Origin: Psychrobacillus faecigallinarum
Lineage (GTDB): Bacteria > Bacillota > Bacilli > Bacillales_A > Planococcaceae
Reading direction: 5' to 3'
DNA length: 64,000 bases
NCBI RefSeq assembly: GCF_014836595.1
Contig: NZ_JACSQO010000011.1
Coordinates: 7,546-71,545, forward strand
Shown: piece after piece, positions 8,633-19,545 of the stretch
How the letters are laid out: each line of letters begins with the position of its first letter
Numbering within the stretch: position 1 is the stretch's first letter
Program-made: the position numbers and the translations under genes
Notes under the pieces: generated by a model
Seen by the model: the letters and a program-made list of their open reading frames with translations, nothing else
Database searches by the model: none
What the model was told of the DNA's origin: nothing

Positions 8633-8950
8633 TTAGTCTCTGTATGTAACGGCAGTTCCAGTTGCCACACACATCATCATGCCCTCACGGATTGTTTCAA
8701 AATCAAGATCTACACCAATTACAGCATTAGCTCCAAACTTGCTAGCAAGGGTCTTCATGTCCTCTATTGCAATTTCACGACCTTGGGATAATTTATTTTC
8801 ATAGGCAGAGCTTCTACCTCCAACAATATCTGTAACTGAGGCAAAGAGATCTCGTACGACATTTGCTCCCATAATGGCCTCTCCAGACACTATGCCATGA
8901 TACGTTTCAATTGTTTTTCCTTCAATAGTAGGCGTTGTAGTGACTAACAT
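8633..8950 (-). CDS. YbjQ family protein
   Basis: A 105-residue protein of the YbjQ/UPF0145 family, which forms compact oligomers with a role still unclear (often annotated as heavy-metal binding). The family hallmarks are [16 protein letters not shown] near the start, a GGRSSAYE segment in the middle and [15 protein letters not shown] near the end. I moved the start 12 codons inward to the ATG 5 bases behind GGAGGAG. It is monocistronic. Confidence 0.93.
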   Translation of the reverse strand: MLVTTTPTIEGKTIETYHGIVSGEAIMGANVVRDLFASVTDIVGGRSSAYENKLSQGREIAIEDMKTLASKFGANAVIGVDLDFETIREGMMMCVATGTAVTYRD

Positions 8951-9027
8951 AAATACTCCTCCAATACATGTTGTTATTTTTATCATACAGTATTATTGGA
9001 GGAGAAGCATTGATTATTCTGAATCTA

Positions 9028-10980
<1,953 letters not shown>

Positions 10981-11041
10981 ATTAATCGAATAATAAAAGA
11001 AATGGTTACACTTTTGTGTCCCAATTCCTTTATCCATTGTC

Positions 11042-11110
11042 ACTCATAGTCGACTTGTTTACGGTAAGTCGGTAGAAACTTGCAGGCCATATTCCTGAGA
11101 TTATACGAGT
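11042..11110 (-). promoter_or_regulatory. Purine riboswitch aptamer, guanine/xanthine class
   Basis: The minus strand has ACTCGTATAATC, GGAATATGGC, GTTTCTACC, CCGTAAA and GACTATGAGT in order, the full conserved core of the purine aptamer. The junction residue equivalent to position 74 is C (GACTATG), which in this family selects guanine and relatives rather than adenine. It controls xpt-pbuX by termination. Confidence 0.97.
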
Positions 11111-11131
11111 AGGTACTATTTGAATGCTCTC

Positions 11132-11159
11132 ATTATAGCACGGAAAAATTCTTTTACAA
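11132..11159 (-). promoter_or_regulatory. Promoter of the xpt-pbuX operon
   Basis: Minus-strand TTGTAA (11154-11159) and TATAAT (11132-11137) with a 16-base spacer. The start would be near 11125, just ahead of the aptamer. Confidence 0.7.
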
Positions 11160-11220
11160 TAATATAAAAAAGTTCTATCATTCTTAAAATTCTGTTCATA
11201 TATTTCAATTGTTACATGTA

Positions 11221-11249
11221 TTGTTACAGGTGCCAGGCACCTGTAACAA
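11221..11249. repeat. Palindromic intergenic repeat, GGTGCCAGGCACC core
   Basis: A 29-base near-perfect palindrome: 14-base arms TTGTTACAGGTGCC and complement around one A. The TGTTACAGGTGCC motif is a dispersed palindrome I recall from Bacillus intergenic regions. A partial echo (GTTACATGTA) lies just before it. Confidence 0.75.
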
Positions 11250-11262
11250 TTAAAGGCAATTT

Positions 11263-11290
11263 AAAAACACATGAATAAGTCATGTGTTTT
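11263..11290 (-). terminator. Terminator of the small conserved gene
   Basis: Minus-strand stem AAAACACATGA with its complement around a 5-base loop, followed by a T-run. It lies 10 bases past the stop. Confidence 0.85.
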
Positions 11291-11299
11291 GGTTGGTTT

Positions 11300-11590
11300 C
11301 TAATGGAATGAAGATTTTAATGTTTTGAAGGCTTCTATAAAGTAAGCGGGGTTCTCTTTAATATTGTAGGAAAAGACGCCTTGATTGGTATGCAAATATA
11401 AGATTCCCCCTCCAAATGAAAAGGGCTTGTGGGATATGTCGTGAACATTTTGGAATTTAAATTGATGCTGAGCAGAGACAATCTCCCTTCCGTCCATCTG
11501 CAACGTAAAGCTAGATTCTATATGCTGCATCTGAAAATAGAAGTCAATTTCTCGCTTAACTTCAATATAAATAATGGAGTACTCACTCAA
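11300..11590 (-). CDS. Small hypothetical protein, possibly PH-like
   Basis: I do not recognise a named family. At 96 residues it is rich in strands (YSIIYIEVKREIDFYFQ, SFTLQMDG, GILYLHTNQGVFSYNI) and ends in a helix (PAYFIEAFKTLKS), which suggests a single PH-like or bPH domain. No signal peptide or membrane segment. The start is a TTG 6 bases behind AAGGAGGTGA; the ATG seven codons earlier would place the ribosome site inside the gene and is rejected. It is divergent from the HAD gene. Confidence 0.75.
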   Translation of the reverse strand: MSEYSIIYIEVKREIDFYFQMQHIESSFTLQMDGREIVSAQHQFKFQNVHDISHKPFSFGGGILYLHTNQGVFSYNIKENPAYFIEAFKTLKSSFH

Positions 11591-11666
11591 AAACGTCACC
11601 TCCTTTAGCACATACTAGTGTATCATGTTTTTATATCATCATTAAACAATAAGGAGTGCATATATA

Positions 11667-12329
11667 TTGATCAAAGCCGTGATTTTTGATTTAGATGGTA
11701 CTATGTTGAATAGAGATGAGTCATTAAAAAGGTTTATTTCTAGTCAATACGACGAACTTCATACACACTTTGACCATATTCAAAAGGAAGATTTCTGTAC
11801 TCGTTTTATAGAATTAGATAATCGAGGTTATATTTGGAAAGATTTCGTCTATGCATCTCTAATTCAAGAATTTAATATTCAGAGCATCTCCCAACAAGAA
11901 TTATTAAATCATTACATAACTAACTTCCATACATATTGTGTACCCTTTCCCAATCTAATATCCATGCTAGAGCAATTAAAAAAACTGTCCCTATCGCTCG
12001 GAATAATCAGCAATGGAAAGGGCCAGTTTCAAATGAATAATATTATTTTTTTAAAAATCAATACTTATTTTGATACTATATTAATTTCTGAATGGGAGGA
12101 AATGAAAAAACCCGATCCACGCATTTTTGAAAAGGCTCTTAGGCAGCTTAGTGCTAAAGCAGAAGAAGCTGTATATATAGGCGATCACCCTGCGAACGAC
12201 ATAATTGCTGCGAAAACAGTCGGACTCAAAACAATTTGGAAAAGGGATGAATACTGGCCCGCTCCTTCTGCCGATTATGTGATAGATGATTTAGCTGAAG
12301 TTCCTCTTCTTATAAATAATTTTAAATAA
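11667..12329 (+). CDS. HAD-superfamily hydrolase
   Basis: Phosphatase-like protein of 220 residues. The motifs are in order: FDLDGT (Asp8 nucleophile, Asp10), SNG near residue 117, a lysine in KKPDPRIF, and GDHPANDI for magnesium binding. The insert after motif I is a helical cap of subfamily I, as in phosphoglycolate phosphatase and YjjG/HAD-IA members. The substrate cannot be told. It starts with TTG behind AAGGAG. Its last 8 bases overlap the end of the convergent chemoreceptor gene. Confidence 0.9.
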   Translation: MIKAVIFDLDGTMLNRDESLKRFISSQYDELHTHFDHIQKEDFCTRFIELDNRGYIWKDFVYASLIQEFNIQSISQQELLNHYITNFHTYCVPFPNLISMLEQLKKLSLSLGIISNGKGQFQMNNIIFLKINTYFDTILISEWEEMKKPDPRIFEKALRQLSAKAEEAVYIGDHPANDIIAAKTVGLKTIWKRDEYWPAPSADYVIDDLAEVPLLINNFK

Positions 12330-13230
12330 GTTTGCTGAATTCCGCAGTCTGATTTTCGAGCTTTTCAGAAGCAGTAGAAATATCCTTGAACTCGTCTAAT
12401 GCAGTTCGTATCTCCTGTTGGCTTTTTTCTATAACTGTCTGCGAGTAGCTATTGCTCGCAGTTACCTTATCGACCTGCTTCGCTATTCCTTCAATATTTT
12501 CTCTTACTTCTACGATGGAAGCCTCAACTCTTCCAGCTAGCTTACGAACCTCTTGAGCTACTACATTAAAACCACGTCCATGCTCTCCAGCTCTTGCTGC
12601 CTCAATTGCTGCATTCAATGCTAAAAGATTAGTTTGTGCAGCAATCTCTCTAATGGTCTGAACAATTCCTTTAATCGAATCGGCCTGTTTTTGCAGATTA
12701 TCTAATGTAGTGGTGTTTTCCTTAGAACCAGCAGCGATTTCATCTATTCTTTCCAGAAGATTTTCACTTCTTTTAATACCTACTTCTGCTCGGTTGCTCA
12801 AATTCTCAGACATATGCTTCAGCTCTTCTGTGACACCCATTAAAATTTGGTGGCGCTCCGTTACGTTAGTAGCTACTTTGGTGACGCCAAGCACCTTGCC
12901 ATTACTACCAAAAATAGGCATATAAGAAGCTTCTAGAAACACACTTTTGCCATGCTTGTCTTTTCTTTCTACCTTATTAAAAAATGACTTACCTGCAAAC
13001 AGATCCTTCCAAAGCTTTTCATACGACGGACTGTTCACAAAGCTTGGAAAGCAGAATTCTCGGTGATGCATCCCCATTACTTCACTTACTGTATACTTAA
13101 GTTCTTTCGCAAAATTCTCATTTACAAATGCCACTCGGCGATCCATATCAAAACGAATAATTGCCAAGTTTTTTTCCAAAGCTTCCACTACGGTCATGTC
13201 ATTAACTTCTTCTGTTTGTAAGTAACTCAT
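12322..13230 (-). CDS. Soluble PAS-domain methyl-accepting chemotaxis protein
   Basis: A 302-residue cytosolic receptor. Residues about 15-130 form a PAS domain ([19 protein letters not shown], then a [18 protein letters not shown] strand) that may hold a small ligand or heme/flavin. Residues about 140-300 are a short MCP signalling domain with the conserved tip [20 protein letters not shown] and [15 protein letters not shown]. There is no membrane segment, as in B. subtilis YfmS and HemAT. The two arms look shortened, so it probably works with CheW/CheA arrays encoded elsewhere. It ends convergent with and overlapping the HAD gene; the FAD oxidoreductase lies 21 bases upstream on the same strand. 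Confidence 0.92.
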   Translation of the reverse strand: MSYLQTEEVNDMTVVEALEKNLAIIRFDMDRRVAFVNENFAKELKYTVSEVMGMHHREFCFPSFVNSPSYEKLWKDLFAGKSFFNKVERKDKHGKSVFLEASYMPIFGSNGKVLGVTKVATNVTERHQILMGVTEELKHMSENLSNRAEVGIKRSENLLERIDEIAAGSKENTTTLDNLQKQADSIKGIVQTIREIAAQTNLLALNAAIEAARAGEHGRGFNVVAQEVRKLAGRVEASIVEVRENIEGIAKQVDKVTASNSYSQTVIEKSQQEIRTALDEFKDISTASEKLENQTAEFSKLI

Positions 13231-13251
13231 TTCTCTTCCCCCACGCCTAGT

Positions 13252-14340
13252 CTAATTAGGTGTATATTTTTCAGGATCCAGCACTGTTTCTTTTCCTAAT
13301 ACTAGTTTAGCTAGTTCCGAACCAACGAATGGTCCAGCCGTTAAACCAGAAGCCCCTAAACCGTTTGCAAAATAAATACCGTCCTGCCCATTCAATTTAC
13401 CAAATACAGGTAAAAAGTCAGGCGTATATGGACGAAAACCAACTCTTACTTCCTTTATTTTCTCATCTTTTAGGCTTTTTGCAATACTAAATGCATTTTC
13501 TAGCAGTTCTTTTTTACCTTCTTCTGTTACCCTAATATCATAACCAGTATGCTCTTCATAAGTAGAGCCTGCTACCACTTGTCCATTTTCAAAGGCTAGC
13601 ATATATTGATTGGTTGGAGGCAGAACGACTGGCCATTCTCCAGTAGACAAATTCTCTAATTGGAAATGCATTATTTGCGCCTTTTGAAAGGTCACATTTA
13701 AATCTAAACCTAATACAGAGGGAATCTCATTTCCCCAAGCCCCACTGGTGAGTATAATTGCTTCTGCATTTATGGCCATCTCGTCTATAAATAGCTTATT
13801 GTCCTTCCATACAGCATCGCCATATACGACCTCTGCTCCTAGTTTTTTTGCAGCACTAGTTAAAGCATCTCTCATTGCCATACCATCTACTCGAGCTGCT
13901 CCTTCCACATAAAGTGAATGGTAATCCTCTGAGATGATAGGAAATTTTTCTTTCGTTTCTAACGGAGATAGGATTCTCAACTCCCCAATTTCAGGTGCAT
14001 CTATTCTTTTCTCCATTGCTCTTTCTAACATTTTTTGCAGTTTTTTTTCATCATTTTGTAGAGCAATAGCTCCTACTTGCTTATAACCTGTAGCAGTTTC
14101 ACCTAGTTCCTCTAGCTCTATCACTAGCTGTTTATAATATTTAGCGCCATTTTTCACAAGCTCGTACCATTTTTTATTTCTTCTCTGAGAAATCCATGGA
14201 CATATAATTCCTGCTGCGGCTGCTGAGGCTTGACCTTTGTCCTGACGATCAACCAAAGTTACTTTCACACCGTTTTTTGCAAGATGATAGGCGGTGGAAG
14301 CGCCAAGGATTCCACCACCCACAACTACATAAGAAGACAT
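13252..14340 (-). CDS. FAD-dependent amino-acid oxidase/dehydrogenase, DadA-like
   Basis: Oxidises a secondary amine or D-amino acid with FAD. The 362-residue protein opens with the dinucleotide-binding fold VVGGGILGASTAYHLA and has the DAO-family end GFRPYTPDFLPVFG followed by NGLGASGLTAGPFVG. The closest named relatives I can recall are glycine oxidase ThiO and B. subtilis YurR; no thiamine genes lie nearby, so a ThiO role is not supported. It is 3 bases downstream of the S66 peptidase gene on the same strand, so the two are probably cotranscribed. Confidence 0.88.
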   Translation of the reverse strand: MSSYVVVGGGILGASTAYHLAKNGVKVTLVDRQDKGQASAAAAGIICPWISQRRNKKWYELVKNGAKYYKQLVIELEELGETATGYKQVGAIALQNDEKKLQKMLERAMEKRIDAPEIGELRILSPLETKEKFPIISEDYHSLYVEGAARVDGMAMRDALTSAAKKLGAEVVYGDAVWKDNKLFIDEMAINAEAIILTSGAWGNEIPSVLGLDLNVTFQKAQIMHFQLENLSTGEWPVVLPPTNQYMLAFENGQVVAGSTYEEHTGYDIRVTEEGKKELLENAFSIAKSLKDEKIKEVRVGFRPYTPDFLPVFGKLNGQDGIYFANGLGASGLTAGPFVGSELAKLVLGKETVLDPEKYTPN

Positions 14341-14343
14341 CTA

Positions 14344-15378
14344 TTACTCAACTCCACTATCTATAATTGAAAACTTTACTTCCTCACAATTAATTTCTGC
14401 CATTGCTCCATATGGTGTAACAAATTTAGGTTCTGTATGGCCAAAGTTTAAATTATATAAAATCGGCAAATCATTTAATCCAAGCTCATTCATAATCGTA
14501 ATAATGGATTCTTTGTATTCTTCATAATACTTTTCGTGCTGAGGCTTTGCAAAAATAATACCTTTTACTTCTTGCAGTATCCCTTGGGTTCCATAATTTC
14601 GAAGCCAGTATTCGATATTAGATGGAAGAGGTAAATCCTCAGTGGTTTCAAAAAATAGTATAGAATCCTTGAAATAAGATTTATCTGGCCAAAGCGAAGT
14701 GCCTTTCGCAAACTCCAACACCTCAATACAGCCACCGATTAGTCTGCCATTTACAATACCTTTACCCTGCAGCAATTCGTAGCCTTTTTCATCTTCATTC
14801 ATCTCACGGCTTATATACTTATTTTCAATAGCCCATTCCAATCGTTGACTAGTCCACAATGGTGACGGTTTAATTTCTCCAATCACTTCATTAGAGAATA
14901 GCGTCTTTTTCAAAGATTCTATGGTGTATTCATGCATCTCTACATTCTCTGCAAAATCAGTCAGAATAGCTGGCCCATAAAAAGAAGAAATCCCTGCCTT
15001 ATGACAAAATAAATGGGTCACAGTAGCATCGGAATATCCAATAAAAACTTTAGGGTTTTCTCGGATTACTTCAAAATCTATGTAAGGTAGCAATCTTATG
15101 CTATCACTGCCTCCAATATTCGATACAATTCCTTTTATCGATGTATCCTTAAATGCATTCATCAAATCCTCTGCACGTGCCTGTGGACTTTCATATAAAT
15201 AATTTGATCCCTTCAAACTATTTGGCATAGCTACTACTTCCAAGCCAAATACCTTTTCTAATCTTTCTACACCTTGCTCATATCTCCATCTTAAATCAGG
15301 TTCTCCTGCTCCACCCCACGATAGACTAATGGTTGCAATCTTATCTCCCGGTTGAAGCATTTTCGGCTTTATCAACAT
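14344..15378 (-). CDS. S66 family LD-carboxypeptidase / MccF-like peptidase
   Basis: Serine peptidase of 344 residues. The nucleophile elbow is IGYSDATVTH with the catalytic serine; the C-terminal part carries the expected Glu (GGCIEVLEF) and His (NFGHTEPKF). Family members cleave L,D bonds in murein tetrapeptides or, in MccF, detoxify microcin C. MccF homologues are about 330-345 residues, so the length favours that group. The start is the third in-frame ATG, 8 bases behind GGGGG; earlier codons overlap the ribosome site. It heads a unit with the FAD oxidoreductase. Confidence 0.9.
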   Translation of the reverse strand: MLIKPKMLQPGDKIATISLSWGGAGEPDLRWRYEQGVERLEKVFGLEVVAMPNSLKGSNYLYESPQARAEDLMNAFKDTSIKGIVSNIGGSDSIRLLPYIDFEVIRENPKVFIGYSDATVTHLFCHKAGISSFYGPAILTDFAENVEMHEYTIESLKKTLFSNEVIGEIKPSPLWTSQRLEWAIENKYISREMNEDEKGYELLQGKGIVNGRLIGGCIEVLEFAKGTSLWPDKSYFKDSILFFETTEDLPLPSNIEYWLRNYGTQGILQEVKGIIFAKPQHEKYYEEYKESIITIMNELGLNDLPILYNLNFGHTEPKFVTPYGAMAEINCEEVKFSIIDSGVE

Positions 15379-15489
15379 AATCATATCCCCCTTTCCTTCA
15401 TTATAATTCAAACACCATCATTTGGATGCCTATTCTTTTAGCTAAATGGGTATAAGAATATAGAAGAATTTAAATAGGCGGTGAAGGGT

Positions 15490-16341
15490 ATGAAATATAG
15501 AGGTCGTACACGGAGTTCAAACGTAGAGGACCGTCGTGGAATGAGTGGCGGAAAAGCAATAGCTGGCATTGGCGGTGGTTTCGGATTAATTATAGTACTA
15601 TTAGTTACGCTACTCGGAGGAAATCCCGATGAGCTGTTAGGAAATTTAGGCGGTAACGAAACAACTAACAGCTCGGTTCCTTATGAGGAAACTGAAGAGG
15701 AAAAAGAGCTTGTTGAATTTGTTTCGGTTGTATTAGCAGACACAGAAAAGGTATGGACAAAAATCTTTCAAGAAAACGGACTTAAATATGAGGAACCAAC
15801 ACTTGTTTTATATACGAATAGTGTAAATTCTGCCTGTGGAACAGCTGGTGCTTCTGTAGGTCCGTTTTATTGTCCGGGTGATCAAAAGCTTTACATAGAC
15901 TTAAGCTTCTACAAGGAGCTTCAAACGCAGTTCAATGCCCCAGGAGATTTTGCAATGGCATACGTTATAGCGCATGAGGTTGGACACCATGTTCAAACCC
16001 TTCTAGGTAAAAGCAATGAGCTATCCTCCCTTAGACAAGAGTTAAGTGAAGAGGAATACAATCAATATTCTGTTCGCTTCGAGCTGCAGGCTGATTATTA
16101 CTCAGGGGTTTGGGCAAAGCATGCTCAAGGAATGGATTTACTAGAAGAGGGCGATTTAGAGGAAGCACTGACTGCAGCTAGTGCCGTTGGAGACGACACT
16201 ATTCAAAAAAGAGCTCGTGGCTATGTGGTACCTGAAAGCTTCACCCATGGAACATCAGAACAGCGGAAGAAATGGTTCTATAAAGGCTTTGAAAATGGAA
16301 CAATTAAAGGTGGAGACACATTTAGTGTTAAAACTCCATAA
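15490..16341 (+). CDS. Neutral zinc metallopeptidase, YpfJ family
   Basis: Putative membrane-anchored zinc peptidase of 283 residues. A basic N-terminus and a glycine-rich hydrophobic helix (GIGGGFGLIIVLLVTLLGG) are followed by an extracytoplasmic domain with the HEVGHH zinc motif, a SACGTA segment, and a downstream RFELQADYYSG glutamate as third ligand. These mark the YpfJ family; function unknown. The start is the ATG behind GGCGGTGA, three codons after an in-frame GTG. It is monocistronic and divergent from the peptidase gene. Confidence 0.93.
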   Translation: MKYRGRTRSSNVEDRRGMSGGKAIAGIGGGFGLIIVLLVTLLGGNPDELLGNLGGNETTNSSVPYEETEEEKELVEFVSVVLADTEKVWTKIFQENGLKYEEPTLVLYTNSVNSACGTAGASVGPFYCPGDQKLYIDLSFYKELQTQFNAPGDFAMAYVIAHEVGHHVQTLLGKSNELSSLRQELSEEEYNQYSVRFELQADYYSGVWAKHAQGMDLLEEGDLEEALTAASAVGDDTIQKRARGYVVPESFTHGTSEQRKKWFYKGFENGTIKGGDTFSVKTP

Positions 16342-16373
16342 ATAAAATTCAAGTGCGTTTTCCCCAAGTAAGT

Positions 16374-16418
16374 AAATGGAGAAAAGATAAACGTGACGTA
16401 CCTTTCTTTTCTCCATTT
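16374..16418. terminator. Long inverted repeat between convergent genes
   Basis: AAATGGAGAAAAG at 16374-16386 pairs exactly with CTTTTCTCCATTT at 16406-16418 around a 19-base loop. It may end both the zinc peptidase transcript and the opposing one, though T-runs are poor. Confidence 0.55.
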
Positions 16419-16470
16419 GACTTCAGAGGGTAGGTTCTTATATGATAGCCTCATTTGAGTCTTTAAAATA

Positions 16471-16989
16471 TTATGACCTGACTGTTTCTACATCAACTTC
16501 TGGTAATTGCTTTAAATATGCTAAGTAAAAATCGCTCATCACTTGTAGCAACTCTTCTATTGTTACACCTTTTGCTGTTGATATATTAATATTAATATGA
16601 CCAGAGCCTAATCTTAGGTTAGCACGTATAGCCCCTCTTTTAATGGAAGGCAGTGATTCTATGTAAGCATCTCCATCAAATAAGTGTACTGTAATAAAGG
16701 ACTGTCCTGATATCGAGAAAATACCTATTTCTCTAACACCTCCCCATTCCACAAGTTGCTTACTAGCAATCGCTGAAGAAAAATCATAAAATCCTTCCTC
16801 ATTTACAACGACTAATTTTTTCCCTACGATTAGTTGCTTGATAATAAAGCCCAAGCAAAAGCCAAAAAATATTGTCCCTATACCACCAATTCCCATAAGG
16901 ACTAACTTTTGAAAATTATCCTCTTCGAAACTTGTAATAAGAAGAAATACACAAGTCACAACCATCAGAATTCCCATCAAAACAAACAT
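16471..16989 (-). CDS. STM3941-like membrane protein
   Basis: Two N-terminal hydrophobic helices (about 1-20 and 29-52) are followed by a strand-rich soluble domain beginning KLVVVNEEGFYD, the plan of the STM3941 family of unknown function. The ATG used here has no ribosome site. The frame stays open for 14 more sense codons upstream with only an ATT (17029-17031) as a possible start, and that codon lies 7 bases behind AAAGGGGAG. The extra residues (KEFVVYQSKRKQ) resemble the usual family start, so the real protein is probably 186 residues from an ATT start. Confidence 0.75.
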   Translation of the reverse strand: MFVLMGILMVVTCVFLLITSFEEDNFQKLVLMGIGGIGTIFFGFCLGFIIKQLIVGKKLVVVNEEGFYDFSSAIASKQLVEWGGVREIGIFSISGQSFITVHLFDGDAYIESLPSIKRGAIRANLRLGSGHININISTAKGVTIEELLQVMSDFYLAYLKQLPEVDVETVRS

Positions 16990-17202
16990 TAACTGTTTTC
17001 TTTTACTTTGATAAACGACAAACTCTTTAATACGAGCACTCCCCTTTCAAATTATCTAATTAACCATATTGGTTATTTTATTCAAATTACCTAAAATATA
17101 CAATATGAACATTTTACATAAAATGAATATACCAGTCATGTTGACCACTTAACTTCCTCAAACTTATAATAGAACAAATCACAACTGGAAGAAGGCTAAA
17201 AA

Positions 17203-18051
17203 ATGATGATACCTTTTACGAAAATGCATGGCTGTGGAAATGATTACATTTATATCAATTGCTTTGAAAATAAAATAGAAAATCCCGAAGCATTAAGCAA
17301 GGATATTTCCAATCGTCATTTTGGCATAGGCGGAGATGGAATTGTTTTAATATGCCCTTCTGATGTGGCAGATGCAAAAATGCGGATGTTCAATATAGAT
17401 GGCAGTGAAGGGAAAATGTGCGGAAATGCCATCCGTTGTGTAGCGAAATATGTGTATGACAACGACATCGTACGAAAAGAAACTCTTCATATAGAAACAC
17501 TGAGCGGATTGAAAAAGATTGAATTACATATAGAGAATGGGAAAATGAAGTCTGCTACTGTAGATATGGGGCAGGCCATATTAGAACCTTTCAATATCCC
17601 TATTGTAGTCAAGGACCAGACTATGCAGGTTAATTATCCAATCACCATTGAAGATCATACGTATTCTATAACCCCAGTATCTATGGGCAATCCCCATGGT
17701 GTAATATTCAGTGACGACATTCACCTACTAGACCTCCCAACTATTGGACCAAAATTTGAACATCACCCTATGTTTCCAGAGGGTGTGAATACTGAGTTTA
17801 TTCAAATCGAGAATCGAAATGTTATACAAATGCGAGTTTGGGAGCGCGGAAGTGGAGAAACTTTGGCATGCGGAACAGGAGCTTGTGCAGCAGTGGTTGC
17901 TTCTGTGTTAAATGGATATTGCGATAAAAATACTGATATCCATGTCAAACTAATAGGCGGAGAACTGATTATTCGTTATACAGCTGACACTGTATACATG
18001 ACCGGTCCTGCTACTACTGTATTCACCGGTCTTATTGACTGGTCGAAATAA
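17203..18051 (+). CDS. dapF: Diaminopimelate epimerase
   Basis: Interconverts LL- and meso-diaminopimelate for lysine and peptidoglycan synthesis. The 282-residue protein has both catalytic cysteines in place, in GKMCGNAIRCVA and ACGTGACAAVVA, each the acid or base of the two-fold related halves, plus the opening FTKMHGCGNDY. A GAAGAAGG site precedes tandem ATG codons. It is monocistronic, which is common in this group. Confidence 0.97.
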   Translation: MMIPFTKMHGCGNDYIYINCFENKIENPEALSKDISNRHFGIGGDGIVLICPSDVADAKMRMFNIDGSEGKMCGNAIRCVAKYVYDNDIVRKETLHIETLSGLKKIELHIENGKMKSATVDMGQAILEPFNIPIVVKDQTMQVNYPITIEDHTYSITPVSMGNPHGVIFSDDIHLLDLPTIGPKFEHHPMFPEGVNTEFIQIENRNVIQMRVWERGSGETLACGTGACAAVVASVLNGYCDKNTDIHVKLIGGELIIRYTADTVYMTGPATTVFTGLIDWSK

Positions 18052-18139
18052 TGAATAAGACCTATTAGATGTACTCGGCAAAAAGGTTTGGTAGCATGTT
18101 TTTTCCGTTTTTTATATTTTTACTGAAAATACTGTCAAT

Positions 18140-18178
18140 TGTAATGATAATGGTAATCCCTTGTAATACACTTGTAAC
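18140..18178 (+). promoter_or_regulatory. Four tandem WalR (YycF) half-sites
   Basis: TGTAAT (18140), TGGTAA (18151), TGTAAT (18162) and TGTAAC (18173) recur every 11 bases. The last two form a perfect WalR box TGTWAH-N5-TGTWAH. The site lies about 50 bases before a yocH-like gene; B. subtilis yocH is a WalRK-activated gene, so the assignment fits known biology. Confidence 0.8.
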
Positions 18179-18227
18179 ATTCAACTGATACTATATGTTT
18201 AGACTAAATAGCAGGGGGATAGTGTAT

Positions 18228-18788
18228 TTGAAGAAAATATTAGGATCACTTATCATTACAATAGTACTATTGGTCAGTGGAGTAAATGTTGCTTTCGCAG
18301 CAACAACAACTCACACAGTAAAAAAAGGAGAAACATTATACAAAATTTCTAAGACATATAAAGTTTCTATTAAAAACTTAAAAACATGGAATAACTTAAC
18401 TACAGACGATATTAAGCTAAACCAGAAACTATCAATAACTCCTACATCTAAAGAAAAATCCAAAACACCTTCTAGAACTAATACTAGTGATAAAGTAGTA
18501 AAGGAATTCACGGTGTCAGCAAGTGCATTTACTGCCAAGTGTAATGGTTGTACAGGAATAACTAGCTCTGGTATCAATCTTAAGAAGAACCCAGACGTTA
18601 AAGTCATAGCTGTTGACCCAGATGTAATTCCGATTGGAACTAAAGTTCACGTGGAGGGCTATGGTTACGCTGTAGCAGGCGATACCGGATCAGCCATTAA
18701 AGGAAATAAAATCGACGTATTTTTCTCGACTACAAGTGAAGCTTATAAATGGGGACGTAAAAACGTAACAATAAAAATATTAGAATAG
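18228..18788 (+). CDS. Secreted LysM-3D domain cell-wall protein, YocH-like
   Basis: Exported wall protein of 186 residues. A signal peptide (KKILG, hydrophobic core, AFAATTT cleavage region near residue 25) is followed by one LysM repeat (HTVKKGETLYKISKTYKVS, about 28-70) that binds peptidoglycan, and a C-terminal 3D domain with its aspartates in AVDPDVIPIGT, AGDTG and NKIDVFF. That domain is a lytic-transglycosylase-like fold. B. subtilis YocH has two LysM repeats; this one has one. I use the TTG start 9 bases behind AGGGGG because the earlier ATG puts non-signal residues ahead of the leader. WalR half-sites upstream suggest control by wall-synthesis state. Confidence 0.9.
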   Translation: MKKILGSLIITIVLLVSGVNVAFAATTTHTVKKGETLYKISKTYKVSIKNLKTWNNLTTDDIKLNQKLSITPTSKEKSKTPSRTNTSDKVVKEFTVSASAFTAKCNGCTGITSSGINLKKNPDVKVIAVDPDVIPIGTKVHVEGYGYAVAGDTGSAIKGNKIDVFFSTTSEAYKWGRKNVTIKILE

Positions 18789-18797
18789 TTAATGTAG

Positions 18798-18826
18798 CCA
18801 GCTTCTCACAATAGAAGCTGGTTTTT
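18798..18826 (+). terminator. Terminator of the YocH-like gene
   Basis: CCAGCTTCT pairs with AGAAGCTGG around CACAAT, followed by TTTTT. Confidence 0.92.
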
Positions 18827-18920
18827 CTATTTATACAATTCAATTAATAGGTACGCCCTCTCATATTAAGTTGTTATACTTAAAAAGAGTTTCATTATAA
18901 TCCAGGAGAAGGTGCCTAAT

Positions 18921-19472
18921 ATGAATAGTAAAGATATAGGAAAGAAAATAAAAAGTGTTCGCTCAAAGAAAAAAATGACTCAACAAGTTTTAGCTGATTT
19001 AGCTGGGATTACTAAGAGTCATATATCAAAAATTGAAAACGGCTTAACTACCCCAACTCTAGTAACCCTTTCTAACATAGCAAAAGCCCTTGATAGTCCT
19101 ACTTCTTGGTTTATCGAGCAAGAGGAACATGGGGAGTTATCTATTGTTCGAAAAGATAAACGTGAAGCAATAGATGAGAAGAATGAGATCGGATATGAAT
19201 ATGAATTACTTGCCAACAAAAAAAATATGAGCATAATCAGCCCAACTATCGTAACTGTTTTACCAGGAGCCGAAAACATAGAACCCTACATACATGAAAA
19301 CGATGAATTTATCTTCATCCTTACAGGTTCAATCCATCTACTTTACGATGGAACAAAGTATGAAATGACAGCTGGTGACTCAGCATATTTCTCTGGGAAA
19401 AAGCCGCATATTTTTCTTTCAAACAGTAAAAGCCATACAACAGTCTTAACAGTTTACGTTGAAAACCAATGA
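18921..19472 (+). CDS. XRE-cupin transcriptional regulator
   Basis: A 183-residue regulator. Residues about 5-60 are an XRE helix-turn-helix (QQVLADLAGITKSHISKIEN), and residues about 110-180 are a small cupin (YIHENDEFIFILTGSIHL, then AGDSAYFSGKKPHIF), the usual ligand sensor in regulators of catabolic operons. It is 126 bases upstream of the HMG-CoA reductase operon on the same strand and is its most likely controller; the ligand could be mevalonate or a CoA-free product, which is inference. The ATG behind GAAGGTG is preferred to the GTG three codons earlier. Confidence 0.9.
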   Translation: MNSKDIGKKIKSVRSKKKMTQQVLADLAGITKSHISKIENGLTTPTLVTLSNIAKALDSPTSWFIEQEEHGELSIVRKDKREAIDEKNEIGYEYELLANKKNMSIISPTIVTVLPGAENIEPYIHENDEFIFILTGSIHLLYDGTKYEMTAGDSAYFSGKKPHIFLSNSKSHTTVLTVYVENQ

Positions 19473-19545
19473 AATAAATTATTATAAAAATTCAGAACAA
19501 ATAGCATATTAACTTTACAAAAGATATATATTATTATACATTGAG

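Noticed and set aside
12322..12329. Frameshift or fusion between HAD and chemoreceptor genes
   Set aside because: The genes are convergent and merely share 8 bases at their ends; both are complete.
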